64,000 nt of DNA from Euleptes europaea (lineage: Eukaryota > Chordata > Lepidosauria > Squamata > Sphaerodactylidae), in contig NC_079325.1 in the NCBI RefSeq assembly GCF_029931775.1, forward strand, positions 52,126,286-52,190,285, in the 5' to 3' direction. The notes under the pieces were generated by a model that was not told the DNA's origin, searched no databases, and saw only the letters and a list, made by a program, of their open reading frames with translations. Below, in pieces: positions 53,345-64,000 of this stretch; the first letter of the stretch is position 1, and each line of letters starts with the position of its first letter. Position numbers and translations under genes: made by a program.

Positions 53345-53943
53345 TTTGCTGAACATTGAGTAGGTCTCTATGAACACACAGTTTCCACATGGGACTTCAC
53401 ACATCACCACCCGATAAACATCGCTTAAAGCTAAGTGCCATAAGCCCATCCTAAAATTAATTTTAGGAGTACGCACCCCTCCTGCCTTGAGCCTGAGAAG
53501 ACACGTCATAAAAAAATCAGAAAAGGCCCTGCTGGATCAGACCAAGGCCCATCAACTCCAGCAGTCTGTTCACACAGGGGCCAACCAGGTGCCTCTAGGA
53601 AGCCCCCAAACAAGACGACTGCAGCAGCACCATCCTGCCTGTGCTCCACAGAACCTAGTACAATAGGCCTGCTCCTCAGATCATGGAGAGAATAGGGATG
53701 CATCATGACTAGTATCCATTTTGACTAGTAGCAATGGATAGCCTTCTCCAAGAACATGTCCACTCCCCTCTGAAAGCCTTGCAAGTTGGCAGCCATCACC
53801 ACATCTTGGGGCAGGGAGTGCCCCACTGAACTCTGCTTTGTGTGACTTCCTTTTATCTCTTTTGAATCTCTCACCTTCCAGCTTCAGCAGTTTAGAAATG
53901 TTTGGAATATAACAAAGAAATTCCTCACCTGCTATCGCGGGGG
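53345..53943 (-). repeat. Third partial copy of the duplicated block (CR1 tail plus flank)
   Basis: Reverse-complement match to about 42030-42590, e.g. TAGGTCTCTATGAACACACA at the left, CR1 tail at 53505-53905 and CTATCGCGG at the right. It lacks the PCNX4 exon. Confidence 0.8.
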
Positions 53944-56093
53944 TAGGGTTGCCAACCTCCTGGTAATGCAGGAATCTTAGGCTATAATTAATACAACACA
54001 AATGAGTGAAACATCAAAATGTAATCAATGCATACAATAGTGGAAAAGGACAAACATACAACTATATACAATAGTATTTCAATAATCCACAAAGGTATGT
54101 ATAAATATATTTTCTTCAATAGTCCATAAGGCTACATAGATCCAAGAAGATTCCAATAGTTGGTCACAAGAACTCAGCAAATGTGTAAAAGACTATTATG
54201 AAAGGAAGACGATCGTTTCATTCTTCATCAGTTCCATTCAATTCATGCAGTTCATGTATCCGTTGTGGAACGGTTACATTTGCAAGAACTTCTGTTTATT
54301 CTAACTATATCCTCTATAGATTTTAAGTCATATGGACTATTGCAATTGCCAATGGATATAGTTATAAGATTTATCCCTAAGGGGAAGAAATTAATTTTTG
54401 AATTTTGTGTATACCTTTTGAACTTTTGAATTTTTAATATGGTTGAATGACAGAAATCCAGCTATCAAATTTACAGCCACATCAGATTTTAAGCAAGTCA
54501 ACTTCTTAGACATTACGGTATTCACTACTCAGGAATCAACTCTAGCAGTTAAACCTTTTAAAAAACCGACAGACAGGGGAGCACTGCTGCACTTTAATTC
54601 ATTCCATCCTGGCCACATCAAGAGAAATTTGCCATATGGACAGTTTTTGCGTCTTAAACGTAATGCAACACACAATGAAGACTATCAGGAGGCTGCTAAA
54701 TTGTTAAACAACACTTTATTAAAGAGGGACTTCCCAAAACCAATTTTACAGCAGTGTAAATTACGGGCAGATAATACAGACAGAAAAGAATTACTTACAC
54801 GCATTCTGGATAAAAACAAAAACAAAGGAACAGGTATCACTACAGCACTTCAATACAGTGACAAATCTAGAGAAATTCAAAAAATTATCACTAAACATTG
54901 GCACTTAGTAAAGGACATCCCAGGGTGTTCTATACCACCTCAATTCGGGCTACGAAGAAAGGGGATAAATTAACAAAATCTGACTGCACCATCATGCAGC
55001 CATCTGCCCTTACTGCCGGCCATTTTAAGTGCGGTGACTGCAGCGCTTGTGCGCAGGCGCTGCAAGTCAAGGAATTTTGGGACGAAAAAACGGGCTTCAA
55101 ATTTACATTAAAATTTTTTACCAACTGCAATAGTAAATATGTTATTTATATTATTAGATGCCCGTGTGGTCTCCTTTATGTGGGTAAAAACAAAAAGAGA
55201 CATTAAAATTAGAATACAAGAGCACAGGTCCCGCATACGGAATCGAAATTTGGAAGCGCCACTTACCGTCCATTACTTAGAAAAGAAGCATCAAGATTCT
55301 GAAATGCAATTCTTTGTTGTTTGGCAATATAAGGGCAAGTTCTTTTCAATTACTGATGTAGATCGTCTTATGTCTCAACAGGAGTCCCGTTTTATATTTA
55401 TGTTCAATTCCCTAGTCCCTAATGTCCTCAATACGTTTATGGACCTTTCCAGTTTTCTGTAAATTTTTACTACAAATACACGTGGCATTTTAAAAAAAGA
55501 CATGGTGCTACATATAGAGTCAATACGGTAATGAGTTGCTTGCTCTGAGAACCTTTTTAATAACGTGACTTTGTTACTGAATTAGACGTCCTACTTTGCC
55601 GTCCAGATACATAGGAAAGGTACACTCCTTCATGCATTGATTGGTATGATATTTTAATTATTTATTCCATTTATGAGCATTTTATAATGAATGGCATACT
55701 GTAGAACTATGTACTTTCTTGCAGAACAGTGCACGGAAAGATTGAAGGCTTGAAAAAGTCTACACGAAATGGAATTATACCGGATCTCCATTGCTCTACA
55801 TCTTGTTTCCGTGGTTTACTGATGCACTTTATGAAATTGAAATTATTAATACAGACTGAATAAGGACTGAGCATTTTGGCTTATATTTTGCCTTGTAAAG
55901 CCTTATGCTGAGAGCTGGGGTCTTACTTAGACCAATTGTGATATACATTTCTTTGCTCCAGAATTGTGGTTATTGAATGTTTCCAATATATATCTGTAAT
56001 AGCATGAGTTGCTATTGTTTGGTTTCTTTATTTTAGAAACAATTGTTTTGTGCTATATTTTGAATTCCACACTACCTGGAGGTTGGCAAGCCG
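53944..56093. mobile_element. Two MITE ends flanking Penelope-like element 5
   Basis: The left flank is TAGGGTTGCCAACCTCCTGGTA (53944-53965); the right flank is TACCTGGAGGTTGGCAAG (from 56073), the same site in the opposite orientation. They cannot be the two halves of one MITE, so this locus joins halves of two occupied copies. Confidence 0.7.
53966..56072 (+). mobile_element. Penelope-like element 5 with reverse transcriptase end and GIY-YIG endonuclease
   Basis: The coding part on the plus strand lies at about 54443-55462 in two overlapping frames. First frame: ATSDFKQVNFLDITVF, LHFNSFHPGHIKRNLPYGQF, LRLKRNATHNEDYQEAA (end of the PLE reverse transcriptase). Second: GHFKCGDCSACAQALQVKEF (Cys-rich linker), KYVIYIIRCPCGLLYVGKN (GIY-YIG core), IRIQEHRSRIRNRN, and an end at NTFMDLSSFL, typical of PLEs. 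A 3' UTR of about 600 bp follows. The first ~450 bp are non-coding and hold a minus-strand hammerhead core (CTGATGA, GAAAC, GATC, GTC at 54231-54208) whose flanks GGAA/TTCC can pair. 5' half of the reverse transcriptase missing; frames disagree once. Confidence 0.85.
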
Positions 56094-56180
56094 ATGAATC
56101 TGAGCAACAGCAGATTCAAGTTTAAGAACTACTGGTCTGGAAGAACAAAACCATAAAAGAGCCTTGTGACAGCTAACATG
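56082..56180 (-). repeat. Stub of duplicated block A
   Basis: GGCAAGCCGATGAATCTGAG ... GGTCTGGAAGAACAAAACC: matches 49268-49365 and, inverted, 38445-38545. Confidence 0.8.
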
Positions 56181-57043
56181 TTTGTGCATTGCCCTGGTCA
56201 TCAGTCTGACGACTCTGACGTCTCCCAAGGCAATCGCACCAAACACCTGGACTGCAGCCAGGATACAAGTGGAAAAAGGGGGGGAAGTATTCCGGGGAGG
56301 CTTGGCAAGTGAATGAGGCTTGGCAAGAGAATGAGGCTTTGGCAAGTGAACTTTGCAAAAAATGCCATCTCGCAGCAGCAAGAAACATCTTTTGGTTTTT
56401 ATTTTCTTTCTTCGTGGATCTGTTCTCCGGATGGCCTGAAGCAAGCAATGGAGATTTTCAAGGGTTTGAGAAAAGTGACAATGGCTGCTTATTTGGCTGT
56501 AAGGTCTTGCTCAGTCTGTAGCAGCTTTCTTGGGCATAAAATGTTCACTGCTTTCTGTGTGTCAAAAAAAATGGGGGGAAGCCCCTCTGTGTTAACAGGG
56601 GGAAAATCTTGCTCTTTACATGCACAAACTGGCCTAGGTTCTCTCACCTGTTTACCTACAGGCCCGGGAGGGGGGGCACTACTCTCAGATTAAACCTGTT
56701 CCACCACCTGACAGTGCCTGGCTCCCACCCGTCGGACTGAATTCATTGACTTGTGAGATTTTCAGGTTTTACTTTCAGCCACCTTTTTGCCTTTGGACAG
56801 AACTTTTGTGTGGCTCTAGAACTCTTGCTGTGCACATTGCCTTTCTCCTTTTCAGCCACACTCTGCAGACATTAGTGCACTCCATCTTTTCCAGGTCACC
56901 ATGGACTCACATGCCTCTGGAACTCTGTGTGTGCTTTTCATATTTTTATCTCTTACAGACTGGCTCCAGATTTCAGCGCACACTATTTTTTCCTGACGCC
57001 AGATGAATTCATGTTCAGCAAATGACTGTACCTACATTCTATT
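56181..57043. other. No secure feature
   Basis: Short open frames only. It may be the 5' part of the retroviral fossil that follows, but I cannot show it. Confidence 0.3.
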
Positions 57044-57059
57044 ATATGTTAACATTGTT

Positions 57060-57177
57060 GAGAGACACTGTCCTTCAGTGTTACTCCTTTGAAGACGCCT
57101 GCCACAGCTGCCGGCGAAACGTCAGGAAAGAAAATACCAAGACCACAGTCACACAGCCCGGATAACCTACAAGAACC
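57060..57177 (+). mobile_element. 118-bp PLE-like 3' tail with hammerhead core
   Basis: Target duplication atatgttaacattgtt at 57044-57059 and 57178-57193. Contains TTGAAGA, a GCC..GGC helix, GAAAC and GTC, then the terminus CACACAGCCCGGATAACC. It is the short form of the palindromic element at 62201-62629. It interrupts the retroviral fossil region. Confidence 0.75.
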
Positions 57178-57193
57178 ATATGTTAACATTGTT

Positions 57194-58930
57194 TGCCTTA
57201 TCCTTTTTTTTCCTGTGGCTCAGAATCTTGGCTCCCCTACTGGGAGTCATTTAGAGGGTCTCATGCCCCCCTGCCTGAGACCGTGGGTTTGTCTCCCCTG
57301 CCCTGCAATAGAAGGGGGGGCAGCAGCGGGTTCCTCTTTTTACAGGGAACTCCACTTGGCAGCACAACTCACTGATCTTGTGTCTCAGGCTCATTCGTCT
57401 TTACAGCTCCTCTGAAAAGACTCTGGTGACATTTCACTTTCCTGGGTAGCTCCTGATGGGTTCTTCTGGCTCTGTGGCAGTCATGCCTACTCTAGACTGC
57501 CCAAGCGGTGGTCTGGGTCTTGCATTTTGGGAGTAATTCACCCTGAGTTCTTTTTGCTGCCCACATCCTCTGGTGATTCTCTGGGTGTTCCCCTTTATGA
57601 TGATCTCAAGCGTTCTAGGAGGTCTGTTGACATAGGGGGCTTCCAATGGGAGTATAAATGGCCAGCTCAGCGCATCATTGAGTACTATGATCCTGCTTCT
57701 TGGGCTCAAGATGAGATGTACGGGTATAGGACCCAATATATTTACTTGATCGTATTATCAGACTTCAAGCCGTTTCAGAAATCATAACCAATATATCCGT
57801 TTCTGCACTTGAACTGCTAGCTGAGCAGCAAAAATGCAAATGAGTGCTGCAATATATCAAAATAGGTTAGCATTGGACTACTTATTGGTAGAAGCTGGTA
57901 GTGTCTGTAGGAAATTCAATTTCTCAAATTGTTGTTTACAGATTGATGATTCAGGGGATGCAGTTTTAAATATTGCATCAAATATACGCAAGATTGCGCA
58001 TGTTCCCATTCAAAGTTGGCAAAGTGCTTTTGATTCTGGTTTTTGGGATGCTTTGTTTGGAAGGGGATGGTGGAGGAAGTTGTGTTTTTTTTCTAGGATG
58101 TGCAATTGCCGGATTGTTGTTTCTGCCATGTATTATACCATGTCTTGTAAGGTTTATACACCCTTCCATTAATGTGTCTCGTTTAATTGCATTGCCAGCT
58201 CACCAAAACCCTACTGGGGCTCCTGCTAAGACTATGCTTCTTCAAACTGTCCCTCGTGAGTTTGTCCACCTCTTGGACTCTTAAATAAAGCAGTTTTAGG
58301 GAATCTCCCAGTATCTCCTGGAATCACCCTGGAATTGACAGGAATGTCAATTAACATGAAAAGGGGGGAATGAAGTGCCCCCAATAAAGGTCTTTTACCT
58401 GTGGCACTATGAACTGCCCCTGTGGACATAAACAGGTGCAGGAATCCTCCTTTTAGACATGACACCTGTGTAGATAAATGCGTGTCAAGAGCTGCCCCTT
58501 CCTCTCTTTTCTCTTCCTTTCCTTTCACTTAGTCTGCATAAAGCACGCACACATTTCTCTAACTGCAACAAGTAACAGCTGCCGGCATTTAGCTCCTTAT
58601 CTAGTTAAAGGGACATGCGCAATTAGAGAATCGCTTGCTGCCAAAGTTGCTGAGTTGTTGATTTCAATAGCCAAGAATGACACCATGGGAAAATTAGAAA
58701 TGTATCCTTATTGAAGACAATTGTTAGAAGTGTATAAAGTTTGATGAATGCTGAACTACAGTGTGATTCTTTCTGCAGTGTGATTCTTTTGGTTTTGGCT
58801 GGAGAAACTTGATCCCAGCTTGTACTGTTAAACTGGTACCATTAAATAGCATAAGCTGTAAAAGTAATTCCTGATCTCCGGTGCGTTATCCTTGATCAGA
58901 TCTACCTGGGGTAACGTTTTAGACACAACA
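57194..58930 (+). mobile_element. Gammaretrovirus-like endogenous retrovirus fossil: env and 3' LTR
   Basis: An env remnant (about 57540-58285) shows a surface/transmembrane junction, the immunosuppressive region with the CX6CC pattern (CRKFNFSNCC), and a hydrophobic membrane span near the end. A polypurine tract (58359-58370) precedes an LTR at 58371-58930 (TGAAGT...ACAACA). gag and pol are not recognisable in the window and env is broken in several places. The 5' limit is uncertain. Its LTR lies within CR1 sequence that continues at 58931. Age is moderate, judged from divergence from the related LTR at 59456-60031. Confidence 0.8.
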
Positions 58931-59175
58931 GTATCATCTGCAAATTTAATAAGCATCCCCTCTATTCCTTCGTCCAAATCATTTATAAAGTTGTTGAACA
59001 ACACAGGACCCAGGACAGATCCCTGAGGCACTCCACTAGTCACTCTTCTTCAAGTGGATGAGGAACCATTAACAAGCACTCTTTGCGTGCAATCTGTCAA
59101 CCATTTACAGATCCACCTAACAGTAATAGGATCTAAATCACATTTTCCCAATTTGTCAACATTTTTCAAAATAAT
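58931..59175 (-). mobile_element. CR1 reverse transcriptase fragment
   Basis: The minus-strand frame reads [20 protein letters not shown] then [13 protein letters not shown], the CR1 active-site block (FADD). Confidence 0.85.
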
Positions 59176-59455
59176 GGGTCATAGTTCTTTTGAAACACAT
59201 AGATGTCTTGGTTGTTGATGTAGTATTGTTGCCCCCCCCCACTCCCTGACCATTGCTGGAGTCCAACCACTACAGTGGATGTGAAACACTTTCACATCTG
59301 TGCTAATCCCCCCCATTTCTCCCAATACATCACACCCCTTGTGAGTGAGAGCACTACATTTTCTGATAAAGTGCTTTTCCTGATCCGTACAGCTCCTCTG
59401 AGAACCATGAATTTTCTGAGGACTTTGACTGTAGCTTCTGGATGGCATGTCCTAC

Positions 59456-60031
59456 TGAAGTACACGCAATAAAGGTATTTTACCTGTGACACTATGAACC
59501 GCCCCTGTGTACATAAGCAGGTTGCAGGAATCCTCTCTTAGACATGACTCCCGTGTAGATAAACACGTGTCAAGTACCACCCCTCCCTCCTCTGTCTTCT
59601 CTCTATTCAAACAGTCTACATAAAGAGTGCACACATTCCTCTAACTGTAACAAGTAGAAGCTGTCGGCATTGTAGCTTGTTATCTAGTTTAAAAGATTCT
59701 AATGTGCCTTGCAAGGAACTCTCTGTGTTCGGACCTAATGCAGTGCTGACTTGTTGATTTCAGTAGCCAAGAAATGACAGCATGAGAAAATTATGAATGT
59801 ATCGTATTGAAATGCATTGTCAAGAAATGTATAAAACCGGATGCCTGGGGAACAGCAGTGTGATTCTTTATGGTGATTCTTTATTTTGCTTTTGGGCTGG
59901 AGAGATTTGATCCCAGCGTGTACTGTTTAAAACTTGGTACCATTAAATAGTAAGCTGTTAAAGTAATTCCTGATCTCCAGTGCGCTATCCTTGATCGGAT
60001 CTATCTGGATAGCGTTTTTCTAGGCACAACA
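59456..60031 (+). mobile_element. Solo LTR of the same retrovirus family (fossil)
   Basis: 576 bp, TGAAGT to CACAACA, with the 4-bp target duplication ctac on both sides (59452-59455, 60032-60035). TATA-like TGTATAAAACC near 59827. About the same length and layout as the 58371-58930 LTR. Confidence 0.85.
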
Positions 60032-61024
60032 CTACCACAGCAGACCACTATCTAAAGCTTCTGCTACAAGTGGAATGAGAACAACATACACCGTTTTATT
60101 TTATGTCCACAGTGGCTCTTGTTCTGCTCTGAGAAACTGAGTGATCCAGAATACATTCTTCTGTTGTTGTTTCATCATCTGTCTTGTCAAGGATTTTCTT
60201 TTCCAAGGGGGTATATGTTGTGCTAAACAAAACCAGAAACAAATTGTTACTTCTGAAAGAGGACATGCTACTAAATGATTTTCAAGTGCTGCATGAGACT
60301 CAGCAGTGGAATTTATTGAAAGTATTTACTTTTTAGGTGGACAGCCTCTGAGTTATTACCTGCAATCTTGCCTGGGGCACCCTTATGGCAGCACAAGTGA
60401 AAGATCTTGAGAGATTGCCAGTGAGGTTTTTCCTAAGTGTATTGGGAATGTCCAATTGTGTCTCCAATTCGGTAATTAGATTAGAAAGTGGGTTGTGCTC
60501 CCTACAATCAATTATGTGGAAATGGGCTACAAAGAAGTGGCTAAAAATATTCTTTCTAACACCCCCTAGTCCATTAGCATGTCTTATGAGACGACTCATT
60601 TTTATCATCAAGCCTTAATACTTTTTTTGGGTCAAGTGCATGAGTTGGGACTTTTGACAGATGGTGGTTCATTTAATTATTATTCTGATTGTTTATTGAA
60701 TCCATAAGCAGGAACATGCACACAGGTTCCAATTTTCCTTCTTTAACACTTGATATGGATCCCCCCTTTTCCTAGGAGTTATTTCCCTTAGGGTTTCACT
60801 TCCCTATCTCAGGATCCTCCATGATCTTTCACTCTCCTCCTGCTTACCTACTCCTTCCCACTTCCTTCCTAACAGACACTCCCAACTTCCCCTCTCTCAG
60901 GTCAATGGTTGAATGCCATTGGGACCCCCAGTTAATCAAGGTTCCCAGACCGGTATAACACATCAGCGGTTAATGGTGCATCACACGACCAGGCACAAGC
61001 ATAGGCCCTACAAAGAGGAAAGGT
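60032..61024. other. No feature recognised
   Basis: Unassigned sequence; open frames at 60333-60618 lack splice or family support. Confidence 0.35.
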
Positions 61025-61740
61025 AAATTTTTATTACATGAGGCCAAAAGGCCATTGGTGTAAGCAAATATGGTCTAAACAAAACATAGATCCCAAAAGT
61101 ATAACAACAATCATCAAGATAATATTAGCCAGGAATCCTAGAGGTTTTTTGCCTTCCTCTGAGCATAGAGCAGAGGTCATTGGGGGAGTTGGGGGGGGGA
61201 ATAGTTGTGAATCTCCTGTGTTGTGTAGAGGATTGGACTAGATGACCCTGGTGGTCCCTTCCAGCTCTGTATTTCTAGGATGCCTACCACCAGAAATATG
61301 TCTTCCTTCCCAAAAAGTTATCAATATTAGTGTTAAAAGAAAAAAAAGAGGGGGGAAAAACTACACAATAAAAACAGATTACAAAATTGCAGATTTTAGG
61401 TTTTAGACACCATTTTGGCACATATTTATTTGGTAGCCAGAGCATATAGAGCCGCCATATGTGTACCACATGGATCTACCTCTGTGAGAAGAAATACTAT
61501 TTTCTCCTCAGCTGTGCATGAAGTCAGATTGGCTAAAATGGCTGCCAGAAATGTATATCTGCGTTCCCTATAGGGAGGACAAGGCAGCATGCAGTGAGGA
61601 AGATCCTCAACCTCTAACACACCACAAACATGCTGAGTGACCTGTTTGCAAGAGTAACATCCTGCTAGCTTGGCATATTGCCTGGTTTGAAAACGAATGG
61701 CTATAAGGAGCACAGGCCTTTCAAAGAAGTCCACTGTCTC
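61025..61740 (-). mobile_element. LINE 3' fragment of the 6550-7720 family, with a CR1 tail inserted
   Basis: The LINE 3' end (TTTTTATTACATGAGGCCAAAAGG on the plus strand) starts near 61028. A plus-strand CR1 terminus (GGATTGGACTAGATGACCC...CAGCTCTGTATTTCTA) occupies about 61190-61280. The coding end follows, with the minus frame LPHCMLPCPPYRERRY and EKIVFLLTEVDPCGTHMAAL. Broken. Confidence 0.6.
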
Positions 61741-62187
61741 CTCGGGAGGCAGAGCATTTCTCGGTCAGTTCCTGACCTTCTTGGACAGAGGTGGCTAGTC
61801 TGGGAGCTCTCCGAGGTCCTGAAGGGGTTGACTGGCCAAACCAGAAACCTGTTCCTGTATCCCCGTTCCCTGCCTCTTTGGCTGACCTCTCCTGTTCCTG
61901 GGAGACTGTTCCTGAAATAACGTTGCCTTGCCCCCACGGGCCCCATCTGGAGACAGCACGACTCAGATAGACTGTTCCAGCGTCTTGTGTGCCGCGTAAT
62001 TGGCTAATGACAATGTATTGCTCATACTCCGGAAAAAATGGCCATAAAAAGGAGCCACTGAAAACACATCCTCCCCATACATTTTGATGGCCTGATTTGT
62101 TGACTTCTTTTCACCCTAAAGATTAGCACACGCAGTTGTTCAAAAGACACGTTTTCTTCACTCATTGGAGTATCTAGCTCTAACGGT
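61741..62187. other. No feature recognised
   Basis: Unassigned sequence between LINE and palindromic element. Confidence 0.35.
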
Positions 62188-62200
62188 CAATGTCACAAGG

Positions 62201-62629
62201 TATTGTCGAAGGCTTTCACGGTCAGAGTTCATTGGTTCTTGTAGGTTATCCGGGCTGTGTAACCGTGGTCTTGGAATTTTCTTTCCTGACGTTTCGCCAG
62301 CAGCTGTGGCTGGCATCTTCAGAGTAGTAACACTGAAGGACAGTGTCTCTCAGTGTCAAGGGTGTAGGAAGAGTAATATATAGTCAGAAAGGGGTTGGGT
62401 TTGAGCTGAGTATTGTCCTGCAAAAGTATTGTCCTGTAAGTATTGCAGGACAATACTCAGCTCAAACCCAACCCCTTTCTGACTATATATTACTCTTCCT
62501 ACACCCTTGACACTGAGACACTGTCCTTCAGTGTTACTACTCTGAAGATGCCTGCCACAGCTGCTGGCGAAACGTCAGGAAAGAAAATTCCAAGACCACG
62601 GTTACACAGCCCGGATAACCTACAAGAAA
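62201..62629. mobile_element. Palindromic PLE-like element (429 bp), hammerhead in both arms
   Basis: Target duplication caatgtcacaagg at 62188-62200 and 62630-62642. The arms (about 62233-62424 and 62445-62629) are reverse complements around ~20 bp. Each arm has CTGAAGA, a GCC..GGC-type helix, GAAAC and GTC (62542-62576 plus; 62322-62288 minus). The left arm carries about 30 extra bases (TATTGTCGAAGGC). Same family as 57060-57177. Confidence 0.8.
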
Positions 62630-62642
62630 CAATGTCACAAGG

Positions 62643-63320
62643 ATTTAAAGGCTCTTTTGTTTGCAGGATGCTTTACTGACCAGCCTGGTACTGGCTAAGG
62701 TAGTTTTGGTAACAGTTCCTTACAGGCTGCTGGGAAGTGATTTGTTCATATTCTGGGGCCTTCTCAGCTTCTATGTTTCTGACGTCCCTCAGAGACTGAA
62801 ATCATAACCAGAAGGATTGACGTATCCTCAGATTTGACCAGCTTTGCTGTTATTATATATATGATGACATATTGTATTTATTACACAGATATGTTAAGCC
62901 AAAATATTTAATTTGTTTCTTTATGTAATTTATTATCATCATGGATCAGCAATAACATATTATTCATTTTTTTTCTTTAACAGTACAATTCCCATGGATT
63001 CCCTTCAGCTCAGCTTCCATTCAATGTTTTGCAAAGCTTTTTAAAAATCTTATTTTGAGAACCATACCACCACACTAATAGACTGTTCGTTCTGCATACG
63101 ACGAAAAGTTCATGAAAGACTCCAGAGAAGAGCACGCGCTCTGTGCGCATCCCAATATTGACAAGGCGGAGGTGGCCAATCTGGCTGATCCAGTGGCCCA
63201 GACTGGAAAGAAATAGATTGCAGGGTCATCAGCCTCCTCAAAACCTGATCCCCAGAGCCCTTTTCCTCTCAGCTGCCAACCAGCACCCACTGAGGATCTG
63301 CCCAGGAGAGCATGTGGGGG
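62643..63320. other. No feature recognised
   Basis: AT-rich to about 63060, then moderately GC-rich. An open frame on the minus strand at 63075-63290 has no recognisable domain. Confidence 0.35.
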
Positions 63321-63337
63321 TCACCCAGCATCACCTA

Positions 63338-63802
63338 GGCCAGAATCAAGAGAAAAGTATCAAATATAAGTCACAAGTCTGGTGTAAGATAAGTCTTTAT
63401 CTAGTATCTACTGAATACAATATACTATCAAATATGAGCTACATAGAGACAGAATAGCTGAAATGTACTCTATCAGCATGCACAACAATTATAAAACATT
63501 GTTTATATATTTGGCAGTCCTTGACATTACATCGGTCCATGAATACATGGGCTATGTCAATGAACAAAGTTTTATAATTGTTGCGCATGCTGATAGTACA
63601 TTTCAGCTATTCTGTCTCTGTGTAGTTCAGATTTGATAGCAGATACAGATTTATATTGTATTAACTTCAGTAGATACTAGATAAAGACTTAGCTTACACC
63701 AAACTTGTGTCTTATATTTGATACCTTTCTCTTGATTCTGGCCTTCGTGCTGTTGTTTTTGTTTTGGGTGATTTGTACACAGCATAGGATTGTTTTGTTA
63801 TT
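63338..63802. mobile_element. Palindromic insertion (465 bp) with 17-bp target duplication
   Basis: Direct repeat tcacccagcatcaccta at 63321-63337 and 63803-63819. Arms of about 170 bp (63338-63505 and 63575-63744) pair, e.g. GGCCAGAATCAAGAG with CTCTTGATTCTGGCC. After the right arm comes GTGCTGTTGTTTTTG, resembling the GTGCTGCTGTTTTCT end of PLE3. No complete hammerhead core seen. Confidence 0.75.
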
Positions 63803-63904
63803 TCACCCAGCATCACCTACCAGACTCACCAGAAGTCCCCACCAGAAATCTCTGTGTCACATCAGCACAAGGTGCCATGGAGAAGCAGAGGCCCTTCCAA
63901 GAAG

Positions 63905-64000
63905 TCAGGTATTTTTTATGGCAGGCAGCCAAAGGCCACGACAGAAATGCTCTCAACAAAGCATAGATTCCAAAAAATAATAATAACCATCATCAAGATA
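63905..64000 (-). mobile_element. LINE 3' end, cut by the window edge
   Basis: AGGTATTTTTTATGGCAGGC...CAAAGCATAGATTCC and CATCATCAAGATA parallel the 61028-61120 terminus (CATAGATCCC..CATCAAGATA). The element continues beyond the window. Confidence 0.6.

Noticed and set aside
56395-56450. Peptide FFVDLFSGWPEAS, resembling a retroviral integrase stretch
   Set aside because: Too short and isolated; flanking frames show no integrase continuity, so it was not used to extend the retroviral fossil.

Overview
The window is vertebrate nuclear DNA, almost certainly from a squamate reptile (a lizard, possibly a gecko). The evidence is intron-bearing genes with GT-AG splice sites; a repeat load of CR1 and BovB-type LINEs, 5S-rRNA-derived and tRNA-derived SINEs, hAT-type non-autonomous DNA transposons and Penelope-like elements (PLEs); and no prokaryotic gene organisation. 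More than two thirds of the bases are recognisable transposable-element DNA.

Genes. (1) A complete GBGT1 gene (Forssman glycolipid synthetase, GT6 family) lies on the minus strand, seven exons at 21126..8190. All splice phases agree and the predicted protein is 350 aa. It keeps the two residues whose change inactivates the human enzyme. (2) A minus-strand multi-exon gene at 32390..26709, whose C-terminus resembles the DUF4629/C2orf78 family; its first exon was not found. (3) Two broken, oppositely oriented pieces of PCNX4 (pecanex-like 4) sit inside a large inverted duplication at 37.4-51.9 kb. The left piece (plus) carries the N-terminal exons with frameshifts. The right piece (minus) has the N-terminus fused to a later part of the protein.

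Layout. 0-8 kb: MITE clusters, SINEs, and a 1.49-kb hAT element (4125-5612) inserted into a 5S SINE. 8.2-21.1 kb: GBGT1, with a Ty3/gypsy fossil in intron 6 and a four-level nest (SINE > hAT > MITE > PLE) in intron 1. 21-26 kb: solo LTR, BovB fragment, MITE and SINEs. 26.7-32.4 kb: the DUF4629-like gene, with fold-back elements, a pogo-type MITE and a MITE containing a palindromic PLE in its introns. 32.7-37 kb: LINE remnants. 37.4-53.9 kb: inverted duplication with PCNX4 pieces. 54-56 kb: PLE with GIY-YIG endonuclease. 57-60 kb: gammaretrovirus-like env fossil with LTRs. 60-64 kb: LINE remnants and two palindromic PLE-like elements.

Most striking observation. The commonest repeat here is a ~210-bp hAT-type MITE (TIR TAGGGTTGCCA, 8-bp target duplications). 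In five separate places a Penelope-like or hammerhead-bearing palindromic element is inserted at the same internal position of that MITE, at AACCTCCAGGTA. Four of the five have 12-15 bp direct duplications of that very site. The elements differ in sequence, so these look like independent insertions into a preferred target. Several carry hammerhead-ribozyme cores (CTGANGA...GAAA...GTC) in both arms of a near-perfect inverted repeat.
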